Below the pieces are notes generated by a model that worked only from the letters and a program-made list of their open reading frames with translations, searched no databases and was not told the origin of the DNA. 13,323 bases of DNA, from positions 1 to 13,323 of the forward strand of contig JASCIV010000729.1 in NCBI GenBank assembly GCA_030374735.1, written 5' to 3'. The DNA comes from Gracilaria caudata. Lineage: Eukaryota; Rhodophyta; Florideophyceae; Gracilariales; Gracilariaceae. The first letter of the stretch is position 1. Every line of letters begins with the position of its first letter. Both the position numbers and the translations under genes were made by a program. Below are positions 7,396 to 13,323 of this stretch, piece after piece.

Positions 7396-7716
7396 ACCAG
7401 AGATCAAACCGCCGCGCAGCCTGTCAGTTTGTGTGTGTGGCTGCGCAGCCACTGCGGTGCCGCCTTGCCCCACATGCGCTGTATGCGCCTGAGCAGACAC
7501 ACCCCCCACCCCGCAACGCGCTCTTTGTCGCCGTCGCGTTGCTTTGCGCCACGCTTCGCAGCTTCACACCTCATGCCCGCCCGCGCCACACACCCCATTC
7601 ACAAATCCCCCTCCCCCCTACCCCTCCCGCGCGCCTGCGCGCGCGCGCCCAGAAGCTGCTCGCTCACAACCGAAACAAAGCAACAAACAAAACAGCCAAA
7701 AGGCTTTTGGTGCGTC

Positions 7717-8229
7717 ATGCCCGACGCGCGAGTCGCCATAAGCGCGCTGCTCAACCACGCGCGCGCGCCGCCGCCCGCCGTGGTGATGGTTGCCGCCGTT
7801 GCCCCCGCGTCGTCGCCGTCCTCACCGTCCTCGTCGCGCGCCCTGTCTGCGCCGCCGCCGTTCACGTCGCGTCCGCCCTCGTCGTCGTCGTCGCCGTCGT
7901 CGCCGCGCACAGCGCGCGGTAACGCGCGCGCGTCGCGTCGTCACCGTTGCGTGTTTGGCGGATGCGGACGTCAGTTCAGTCGTCTGTCCAATCTCAAGGC
8001 ACACTGGCGCACACACTCCGGCGAACGCCCGTATGTGTGTGCGCGCTGTATGCGACGCTTCAAGTGGCGCTCCAGTCTGAAGAGCCACCAACTCGCCTGC
8101 GTCTACGCGCCACACCCGCGAGTCGCTCCACCACCGCCGCCACCACCACCACCAGCACCACCGCCGCTGCCACCTCCTCCGTCTGCGCCGTCCGCGCCGT
8201 CTGCGCCCGCGCCCGGCGCGCGGCGTTGA
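7717..8229 (+). CDS. C2H2-type zinc-finger protein with Ser/Pro-rich flanks
   Basis: The frame encodes 170 residues from ATG 7717. The frame is open much further upstream (to about 6877), but that part is His/Thr/Arg low complexity from CA/CG repeats, and the next ATGs upstream have no better context. Residues 10-65 are Ala/Ser/Pro-rich. Finger 1 is Cys78-X4-Cys83-X12-His96-X3-His100. It is joined by SGERPYV, a near-canonical TGEKPY-type linker, to finger 2, Cys108-X2-Cys111-X12-His124-X3-Cys128, so its last ligand is Cys (C2HC). Residues 132-170 are proline-rich with a nine-proline run. The linker and finger spacing indicate DNA binding in the nucleus, probably as a transcription factor; two fingers specify only a short site. 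The last 127 bp overlap the coding region of the opposite-strand zinc-finger gene. Confidence 0.7.
   Translation: MPDARVAISALLNHARAPPPAVVMVAAVAPASSPSSPSSSRALSAPPPFTSRPPSSSSSPSSPRTARGNARASRRHRCVFGGCGRQFSRLSNLKAHWRTHSGERPYVCARCMRRFKWRSSLKSHQLACVYAPHPRVAPPPPPPPPPAPPPLPPPPSAPSAPSAPAPGARR
8103..8229. other. Antisense coding overlap of two zinc-finger genes
   Basis: The final codons of both convergent genes use the same 127 bp. On plus it encodes residues 129-170 (proline-rich), on minus residues 124-165 (glycine/alanine-rich). The pairing follows from the code: CCN proline codons read as GGN glycine codons on the other strand in the right register. Neither tail has a domain, so the overlap costs no finger. 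Confidence 0.65.
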
Positions 8230-8600
8230 AGCTGCTCGTGACGCGCCGCCGCCGCTGCGCGCTGTCGATGCTTGCGAGTGCTCAGATGCACCTGCATGTT
8301 CTGTTTGGTGCCGAACCACGAGTTGCACACCGTGCACGCGAACGGGCGCACCATTTTGTGCACCAGCTGATCGTGCCGTCTCAGATGTTCGCGTTTGTTG
8401 AACGACTTTCCACACCAACAGTGGTGAGTGCGCTCGCGTTTGTGGCCCGTCTTGCGCCCGCGTTGTTGCGAGCTGTGCGAGCTTTTGCGCGCTTGCAGCG
8501 CAGAGGAGCTTGTCTCGCTGCTGCACGACACGCTGCTGGTTTGCGTGTTCACCTCGTGCGCGTGAACCAGAAACGACACGCTCATCTTCGACACCGCCAT
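8103..8600 (-). CDS. C2H2-type zinc-finger protein with Gly-rich C-terminal tail
   Basis: The frame encodes 165 residues from ATG at 8600, which has a good context (purine at -3, G at +4). Residues 1-58 are Ser/Thr/Lys-rich with a basic cluster (QQRGRKTGHKRER, about 45-57) that could serve as nuclear signal. Finger 1 is Cys61-X1-Cys63-X12-His76-X4-His81, with only one residue between the cysteines. Finger 2 is Cys89-X2-Cys92-X12-His105-X5-His111 and ends in STRKH, as in fingers with a long His-His gap. The canonical linker is replaced by KMVRPFA. Residues 114-165 are Ala/Arg- then Gly-rich. It is probably a nuclear DNA- or RNA-binding protein. Its end overlaps the convergent zinc-finger gene; the BTB gene lies about 400 bp upstream on the same strand. 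Confidence 0.7.
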   Translation of the reverse strand: MAVSKMSVSFLVHAHEVNTQTSSVSCSSETSSSALQARKSSHSSQQRGRKTGHKRERTHHCWCGKSFNKREHLRRHDQLVHKMVRPFACTVCNSWFGTKQNMQVHLSTRKHRQRAAAAARHEQLQRRAPGAGADGADGADGGGGSGGGAGGGGGGGGGATRGCGA

Positions 8601-9006
8601 TGCGTTTTGTCTTCGTGCAGTGCGCCACGCTTCACACACCCCGTATTGTGTGTCCGTCTGCACCTCCGTCGCGCGCGCTCGCGCGCCTTTTGTACCGCGC
8701 CGCGTCCATGGGGGAAGCACAACCTCCGGCGCCGTGCTTCGCTACGGCGTGAGAGCTCACAGTGCCATTCGCCTACCTTCCCCCTTTTTCCCAACCGCCC
8801 GCTACCTACGTCACCGTTCCCCTTTTCGCGCGCCGTTTGCTCCTTTTTGGGGTACGGACTGTAACTTCATACGCCTGTACATGGCTGGCGCGCGCGTCAA
8901 GCCGGCCACCCACCCTTTTCCGCGCTTTTTCCTTGTGTAAAACTTCAGCAGCAGCCAAAAAAAGAGAAAAGCAGCGCCCCGTTGCTTTGTGTTGTGCGCG
9001 CTCATT
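8601..9006. other. Intergenic region between BTB gene and minus-strand zinc-finger gene
   Basis: This holds the presumed promoter of the zinc-finger gene (start 8600) and the 3' end of the BTB gene (stop at 9007-9009). It is mixed CG-rich DNA with a pyrimidine-rich patch at about 8770-8850. I see no gene and no clear TATA box. Confidence 0.4.
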
Positions 9007-10056
9007 TCACAGACGCTGCTGTTCCGTCTTCACCACCACGCCGCGTCGCAGCGCGCCCGCCTGACGGCACGCGTGAAAGCGGTATGCGCGCAGCAGCGCA
9101 TGTTCCTCCAACAGACCGCTCGGCTCTGCATACTCGCAGATGAAGCGCACACTCATCGCACTCACGTCCAGCGCCGCCGCGGCGCGCCGCATCGTGTGCG
9201 CCGACTCGCCCTCGCACGCGCACGGCGGCGAGTGTAATGGCACGCCCACGCCCCAAAAGTAGATGGCCTGGAAGATGTATTCCTGGTGCTCCGCTGCGAA
9301 CGGCAGCTGCGACAGAGATATCAGCCCGCTCGCCGTCAGGTCGCCCACGCCCAGCGCGCGAGGCGCACAGTCGTCGGAGGAGTGCTGCGCGGTGGCGGTG
9401 GCGGCGGCGGCGGCGGTGCGCCGCGGGGGGTTGTTGTTGCTGATGTCTGCGACGCCGAACGCCTGGTGCGGCTTTTCGCGCACCACGTCGCGAAGTGTGC
9501 TCAGACACAGACACTTGGTCACGTTGGCGTGCTCCAAGCTGCTGTGCAGCGTGCACGCGGCGGGTGGGATGTTGTTCACAAACGAACACAACAGCTCGTC
9601 GCACCAATCGGCCAGTTGCTCCAACTCCAATTTATCGGCCGCCGCCATCAGACTCACCAACGCGTCGGTGTGCGCCACAATGTCGTCGCGTTTCCACGCG
9701 TCAAACTTGTCGGCGCGCCGCAGAAACGACACCGCCGCCTGCACCACCGTCGAGTCGCCCGTGTACATGAAGCGCAGCAACTCGAGCGTCTGCGCGGCGG
9801 ACAGCGGCACCGACATGCTGTCCGAGTCGATGTTGCGAAAGAACGCGCTGCGAATTTGAACGAGCGGCTTGCACGCGGGGATGGACTCGCCGTCCAGCGT
9901 GCTCAGCGTGAGGTCGTTGAGAGAGGGCGTGGACAGCAACGCCTCGCTTATCTGGTGCGCCACCGAGCCGGGCGACGGCACGTACAGCTTGCGGCGCTTG
10001 GACGGCGGCCGCGTCGAGGGCGACTCGAGCGCGGCCTTTCTTGCCTGCTGCGTCAT
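9007..10056 (-). CDS. BTB/POZ domain protein
   Basis: The frame encodes 349 residues from ATG 10056. The frame remains open upstream to 10194 but only through non-ATG codons, so this is the first possible ATG. Residues 18-24 (PSKRRKL) look like a nuclear localisation signal. The BTB fold spans about 47-155: LNDLTLSTLDGESIPACKPL, FFRNIDSD, VPLSAAQTLELLRFMYTGD, then LVSLMAAADKLELEQLADWC. Between the MYTGD strand and the LMAAADKLEL helix there are about 32 residues, more than the compact BTB pattern. The C-terminal part (about 235-335) contains helices resembling the BACK-type region that often follows BTB, with EPSGLLEEHALLRAYRFHAC near the end. BTB proteins of this form commonly dimerise and act as CUL3 ubiquitin-ligase adaptors; substrate and role are unknown here. 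An Ala/Thr-rich linker lies around 214-223. It is divergent from the TRM13-like gene. Confidence 0.85.
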   Translation of the reverse strand: MTQQARKAALESPSTRPPSKRRKLYVPSPGSVAHQISEALLSTPSLNDLTLSTLDGESIPACKPLVQIRSAFFRNIDSDSMSVPLSAAQTLELLRFMYTGDSTVVQAAVSFLRRADKFDAWKRDDIVAHTDALVSLMAAADKLELEQLADWCDELLCSFVNNIPPAACTLHSSLEHANVTKCLCLSTLRDVVREKPHQAFGVADISNNNPPRRTAAAAATATAQHSSDDCAPRALGVGDLTASGLISLSQLPFAAEHQEYIFQAIYFWGVGVPLHSPPCACEGESAHTMRRAAAALDVSAMSVRFICEYAEPSGLLEEHALLRAYRFHACRQAGALRRGVVVKTEQQRL

Positions 10057-10533
10057 GGAGCGACGTGGGAGCTTGCGCGCGCGCGCCGGGTCGGTGTGCG
10101 CGGACGGCGAGGCGTGCGCGACGAGGTGTGGGCGACGAGGTGTGGGCGACGAGGCGCGGGGCGGCGGCTTTTGATTGAACGCTGCAGCGAGCACAGTGTG
10201 CAGCGTGCGCAGTCACTGCGCAGCAGCGCGCACTGCACACTTTATGGCAGCGCGCCGCCGCCACGCGAGACACACTTGCCCGAGAGGCGCGACCACTGCG
10301 CGCCGCGCACGTGTCCAGCGCCCATTTTTGGCTGCGTCACGCGCCCACGTCACCACCGCATGTCACTCTTCCCCCCTCGAACTCACCCGCCCCCCCCCCG
10401 TCGCCGACGGCGTCGCCGTTTCGCGTCCGTCCGTGCGCGCGCGCTCGCGTCATCGGTGTGTGTGCGAGCAGCTGTGCGCTCCCCCTCGCCTCCCGTTCCG
10501 CTCGCGCCTCGCGCTTGCGGCGCAAGTTGGGCG
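10057..10533. promoter_or_regulatory. Divergent intergenic region between BTB and TRM13-like genes
   Basis: The 477 bp between the two ATGs must hold both promoters. A 14-bp unit GCGACGAGGTGTGG is repeated in tandem at 10118-10131 and 10132-10145, with a partial third copy to 10154. A nested palindrome sits at 10196-10240: the inner GCGCAGT-C-ACTGCGC (10207-10221) is perfect, the outer 15-bp arms (10196-10210 and 10226-10240) mismatch at two positions. A pyrimidine/C-rich stretch with an 8-10 C run lies at about 10366-10402, shortly before the TRM13-like start. Confidence 0.4.
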
Positions 10534-11712
10534 ATGGGCTGCAGCTTCGCGTTGCAAGGGCGCGCGTGCGCGCTTCCGACGCGCGAGGGCGCGCGCTTCT
10601 GCGGCGCGCACGAGCCGGGACGCGAGCCGTGCCCGGCGTGCGGCACGCCGCTGCGACGCGACGCGTTACATCGCCATCTACGTCGCTGTCCCGCCGCGCG
10701 GCGGCGCCAGCTTCTGGAGCAGCAGCGCTGGCATCAGCACGCCGTGAATCTGCCCTCACCACAATTGGCACCGTTGCCGCCGGCGCCGACGCCGTGCGGC
10801 ACGCCGCCGGACGAGCGCGCGCTGGCGGCGGCGGGATTGCTGACGACGGCCGCGACGGCGCGCGAGATGGTGACGGAGACGGCGGCCCTGCGCGCGCTGT
10901 GGGCGGATGAGCATGACAGCTCGCTCAAGATGGACGCGCGCCACTTTGAGCAAATCGCCGCGCTGGTATCTCTCGCGCTCGCCGCGCGCGCACAACAGCA
11001 GCAGCAGCAACAGCAGCCGCAGCAGCAGCACTCGCCGCTGCGCGCGCCGCTCATTCTGGAGGTGGGCGCCGGTCGCGCGTACACCGCGTTGTTCGCGGCG
11101 CACGTGTTGCGACTGCGCGGCTGCGCGCCGCACGTGACGGTGTTGGATCGGCGCGCGCCGCGCTGGAAGGCGGACCGTACTCTACGCGCGTGGCTTGGTG
11201 CCGGTTTGCTGCGCTCGTTCTCGCGCGTGCACGCCGATTTGCGCGACGTGCAAATGGCGCATTTACCGGGCGCGGCGCGCGCGTCGGAGGTGCTGCTGTT
11301 GGGCAAGCACGTGTGCGGCGATGGCAGCGACCTGGCGTTGCGCGCGGCCACCGAGTTGGCGCGCACGCTGCGCGACCGCGCGGTGACGTTGGTGCTGGCG
11401 TGTTGCTGCCGCGCGCTGTGTAGCTGCGACACGCACATGGCGCGCTGGTGGCGGCGCCACGCGTCGCTGCAGCTGTTTGTGGACGCGTGCCGCGGCGGCG
11501 CGCTCGGGCTGGACGCGGCGCGCAGCGGCGCGGCGCAGCAGCGCGCGGGCGCGGCGGCGCGGCTGGCGGTGGACAACGCGCGCGCGCGCTGGCTCAACGA
11601 CGCCGGCTGGCGCGCGCGCGTGTGGCGCTACACCGCGCACAGCCCCGAGTGTCTGTGCATCGTCGCCACCTGGCGCGGCGGCTGCGAAGGTACCGACGGT
11701 AGCGAACGCTAA
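10534..11712 (+). CDS. TRM13: TRM13-like tRNA 2'-O-methyltransferase (position 4)
   Basis: The frame encodes 392 residues from ATG 10534 (G at -3 and +4); upstream frame is open but is not protein-like. TRM13 uses S-adenosylmethionine to methylate the 2'-O of nucleotide 4 in the acceptor stem of some tRNAs. The N-terminus shows the family's CCCH finger (Cys3, Cys12, Cys23, His26, with RFCGAH) followed by a second zinc module (Cys33, Cys36, His48, Cys52). A motif-I SAM-binding stretch LILEVGAGRAYTALFAAH is at 173-190, LLLGKHVCGDGSDLALRA at 255-272, and a Cys-rich ACCCRALCSC at 289-298 where most relatives have CCHH-R-C. The C-terminal HSPECLCIVATW resembles the family end. At 392 residues it is shorter than the human and yeast proteins (about 480). 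A poly-Gln run (154-165, CAG/CAA) separates the N-terminal part from the methyltransferase core. Convergent with eIF5, 68 bp gap. Confidence 0.85.
   Translation: MGCSFALQGRACALPTREGARFCGAHEPGREPCPACGTPLRRDALHRHLRRCPAARRRQLLEQQRWHQHAVNLPSPQLAPLPPAPTPCGTPPDERALAAAGLLTTAATAREMVTETAALRALWADEHDSSLKMDARHFEQIAALVSLALAARAQQQQQQQQPQQQHSPLRAPLILEVGAGRAYTALFAAHVLRLRGCAPHVTVLDRRAPRWKADRTLRAWLGAGLLRSFSRVHADLRDVQMAHLPGAARASEVLLLGKHVCGDGSDLALRAATELARTLRDRAVTLVLACCCRALCSCDTHMARWWRRHASLQLFVDACRGGALGLDAARSGAAQQRAGAAARLAVDNARARWLNDAGWRARVWRYTAHSPECLCIVATWRGGCEGTDGSER
10993..11028 (+). repeat. CAG/CAA repeat encoding poly-glutamine in the TRM13-like gene
   Basis: Eleven of twelve codons here are CAG or CAA, interrupted by one CCG (Pro162). 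It lies between the zinc/helical part and the SAM-binding core, where length change should be tolerated. Confidence 0.8.
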
Positions 11713-11780
11713 CTTCCTCATGTAGAAGCAAACACAAAACACACAAACTTTATAACAAAAACAAAACGTCTCTCGCTCGC
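11713..11780. terminator. Shared 3' end region of convergent TRM13-like and eIF5 genes
   Basis: This is only 68 bp between the two stop codons. Plus reads A-rich with repeated ACAAAAC words; minus reads T/GT-rich with TTATAAAG. Both transcripts must end here or overlap the neighbour's coding region. No AATAAA is visible on either strand. Confidence 0.4.
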
Positions 11781-13085
11781 TCACGCATCGCTCTCCTCCT
11801 CGCTCTCGCTCTCGCCCTCCTCCTCCTCCTCCTCGCTGTCCTCCTCCTCCTCCGCGTTCTGCAGCCACTCCACAATCACGCGCACGCTCTCCTTCACGTC
11901 CGCGCGCACGCGCTCCTTTTTGAACCAGCCCACGATCACCTCCTCCTCCACCAGCCCCTCGTCGTAGCTCAGCTTGAGGATGTGCGGGAACATGGGCATC
12001 ACGCGCTCGTCGTGCACCGCCGCCCACTCAAAGTAGTCCAGAAACGCGTCCTGCGCCTCCACCGGCATCGGCTTGCCAATCTCCTTGAGCACGTCCATGG
12101 CGCGCTCCGACACGCTATGCAGCATGGCCGACAGCGCCTCGTCCACCACCGCCGCCTTCACAATGCCCTGGATGGTGCCGTCCACGCCGAACAGCTTCTC
12201 CGCCTTGGTGACCACCTTGCTGGCGCGCTTGCCGTCGTCGATGTACGCGCGCAGCTTGCGCACCTTGTTCCACTCGTCCTCCACGGGCGACCTGTCCAGG
12301 ATGGCCGCCGCCGCGCCCAGCTCCCTCTGCCTTGCCTCCTGCGCCTCCTTGGACGTGTCCACGCTCCACTGCACGTCGTCGTCCGCGCCGTCGTCGCCGC
12401 CCGCCGAGAACTCAAAGTCGGCCGCGGAGAACTGCATCTCGCCCGGCGCGGGCGCGGGCGCGCCGCCGGCGTCGACGCCGTCGGCCGCGGCGGCGGCGGC
12501 GTGCGCGCCCTTCCTGGAGCCCTTCTTGGAGCCCTTCTTCCTGCCACGCTCGTCGTCGCGGTGCGGCGCGTCACCCGCCGCCTTGCGCGCCTTGGCGGCG
12601 CGTCGCGCCGCCTTGTCCTTCTTGCCGTCCACCTTCTTCTTCCTTCCATCCGGCGGGTTGTTCACAATGTACGTGCACAACTTGTGCGTCATGTCGCACG
12701 CGCGCTCCGCGCCGCACGCGTTGCACAGCTGCGTGATGTCGCCGTTCCTCTTCACCTTGAGGTCGGTCTCCGGCAGCGTGCAACTCTGACACAACACAAA
12801 CATCTTGATGAACTTTTGCAGCGTGTCGGCCAGCACGGACTGACTGAACGAGCCGTTCACAATGTACACGCCGTCCGCGTCGTTGATCTTGGTCTGCGCG
12901 CACAGCTCGCAGCCGAAGAACTTGCACACGTAGCCGGGCGGGCGGTGCAGCGCGCGCGCCACCTCCACGCAGTTGACGATGCGCGTCTTGATGCCGTTGC
13001 CGCGGCCCTCCACCTTGCCGATGACGGGCGGCATCTTGTAGCGGTTGAACTGGTCATCGCCGCCGGCAATGTTGACGCTATCCAT
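11781..13085 (-). CDS. Translation initiation factor eIF5
   Basis: The frame encodes 434 residues from ATG 13085 with a strong context (ACACCATGG), close to human eIF5 in length (431). eIF5 is the GTPase-activating protein for eIF2 in the 43S preinitiation complex and bridges eIF2, eIF3 and eIF1 in the cytoplasm. The N-terminal domain is well conserved: Asp-Gln-Phe-Asn-Arg15-Tyr with the catalytic arginine, KVEGRGNGIKT, RPPGYVCKFFGCELCAQT, and a zinc ribbon Cys99-X2-Cys102 / Cys121-X2-Cys124. Residues 146-215 are a Lys/Arg- and Ala-rich linker. A DDVQWSVDTSKEAQEAR motif (236-252) precedes the C-terminal W2 HEAT domain (about 255-410), which has YFEWAAVHDERVMPMFPHIL and EEVIVGWF, the acidic/aromatic boxes that bind eIF2-beta and eIF3. 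The tail after 411 is Glu/Ser acidic. No introns. GC-rich third positions throughout. Confidence 0.97.
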   Translation of the reverse strand: MDSVNIAGGDDQFNRYKMPPVIGKVEGRGNGIKTRIVNCVEVARALHRPPGYVCKFFGCELCAQTKINDADGVYIVNGSFSQSVLADTLQKFIKMFVLCQSCTLPETDLKVKRNGDITQLCNACGAERACDMTHKLCTYIVNNPPDGRKKKVDGKKDKAARRAAKARKAAGDAPHRDDERGRKKGSKKGSRKGAHAAAAAADGVDAGGAPAPAPGEMQFSAADFEFSAGGDDGADDDVQWSVDTSKEAQEARQRELGAAAAILDRSPVEDEWNKVRKLRAYIDDGKRASKVVTKAEKLFGVDGTIQGIVKAAVVDEALSAMLHSVSERAMDVLKEIGKPMPVEAQDAFLDYFEWAAVHDERVMPMFPHILKLSYDEGLVEEEVIVGWFKKERVRADVKESVRVIVEWLQNAEEEEDSEEEEEEGESESEEESDA

Positions 13086-13323
13086 GGTGTGAAAACGGGG
13101 CTCGAGAAGCGAGAGATGTGTGCGCGGGAAAGCGGGGCGAGAGGATGAGGTTATCCAGCGTGGAGGGGAGGCCGAGTGGGTAGACGTTTAGACGCGCCAG
13201 ATGGGGTGGTTGTATGAAGCAACATACACAAGAACGCTGTGAAACAAACGCACGCGACGCGCAACACAACGAAGGAACGAACGGGGGGTGTGGGGAGCAA
13301 ACACACAAACGCTGGGCAAACAC
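13086..13323 (-). promoter_or_regulatory. Upstream region of the eIF5 gene
   Basis: The 238 bp upstream of the eIF5 ATG are pyrimidine-rich on the minus strand (C/T runs around 13105-13175), as expected for a housekeeping leader. I see no TATA box and no gene; frames open here have no recognisable product. The window ends inside this region. Confidence 0.4.

Larger units (their letters stand above)
6247..7716. other. Long CG-rich non-coding region between divergent genes
   Basis: This lies between the starts of the minus-strand coiled-coil gene and the plus-strand zinc-finger gene. It holds a 13-G run and two TTTAGGG units (6337-6375), A/T-rich patches around 6520-6620 and 6840-6960, a 9-T run near 7026-7034, and CA and CG alternating tracts from about 7000 to 7440. 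Open frames exist on both strands, but they encode Thr-His, Arg-Ala or Val-Cys runs produced by the simple repeats, so I call no gene. It is probably the shared upstream region of two divergent genes. Confidence 0.5.

Noticed and set aside
6630..7922. Long open frames across the region upstream of the zinc-finger gene on both strands
   Set aside because: The products are runs of Thr-His, Arg-Ala, Cys-Val and similar, produced by CA and CG repeats and lack of TA-containing stops in CG-rich DNA. No domain, no consistent composition.
8985..9010. A GCTCATTTCAC word resembling the oomycete initiator element
   Set aside because: It lies on the plus strand at the 3' end of the minus-strand BTB gene, with no plus-strand gene starting nearby.
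10057..10194. 46-residue N-terminal extension of the BTB protein
   Set aside because: No ATG occurs in it; the upstream limit is a GTG, and the stretch includes a 14-bp tandem repeat that is more likely untranslated.
9286..10533. Upstream extension of the TRM13-like frame to 9286
   Set aside because: It runs antisense through the BTB gene and is Arg/Val-rich shadow sequence; the conserved CCCH finger begins two residues after ATG 10534.
11982..13148. A 388-codon plus-strand frame antisense to eIF5
   Set aside because: It mirrors the GC-rich codon use of eIF5, gives Leu/Arg/Val/His-rich sequence and has no domain.
1..13323. tRNA or rRNA genes, CRISPR arrays, bacterial operons
   Set aside because: I saw no cloverleaf with a convincing T-arm, no rRNA core sequence, no regular spacer-repeat array and no Shine-Dalgarno pattern; the gene content is eukaryotic.

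Overview
The window looks like nuclear DNA of a eukaryotic microbe, most likely an oomycete or a related stramenopile. The evidence is: a complete eIF5 gene and a TRM13-like tRNA methyltransferase gene, closely packed intronless genes with short gaps, a decayed Ty3/gypsy integrase tail with a chromodomain of a type I associate with oomycete genomes, and two TTTAGGG units (the plant/oomycete-type telomere word) beside a G run. The lineage is an inference; no ribosomal or organelle sequence is present.

The window has two unlike halves. Bases 1 to about 4985 are less GC-rich and poor in genes. They hold a 1,029-bp element bounded by perfect 74-bp inverted repeats (3-1031), one intact gene for a small secreted cysteine-containing protein (1124-1612) starting 93 bp beyond that element, a GC-rich island with no convincing gene (about 2014-2560), three copies of a 20-bp repeat (2761-2877), a chain of broken reading frames in several frames (2902-4109), and the Ty3/gypsy remnant (4110-4595).

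From about 4986 to 13323 the DNA is very rich in CG dinucleotides and closely packed. In order: a minus-strand gene for a secreted repeat and coiled-coil protein (4986-6122); a 1.6-kb non-coding stretch with a G-quadruplex candidate and CA/CG tracts (6123-7716); two small C2H2 zinc-finger genes that face each other and overlap by 127 bp of coding sequence (plus 7717-8229, minus 8103-8600); a minus-strand BTB/POZ gene (9007-10056); the TRM13-like gene on plus (10534-11712); and eIF5 on minus (11781-13085), ending 68 bp from the TRM13 stop. BTB and TRM13 are divergent; TRM13 and eIF5 are convergent.

The genes do not form one pathway. eIF5 and TRM13 both belong to the translation machinery, but they are convergent and need not be co-regulated. 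The zinc-finger and BTB genes look regulatory. The two secreted proteins resemble nothing I can name. The most unusual items are the zinc-finger overlap, in which the same DNA encodes a proline-rich tail on one strand and a glycine-rich tail on the other, the nested repeat that duplicates a signal-peptide cleavage region, and the large inverted-repeat element next to a secreted-protein gene.
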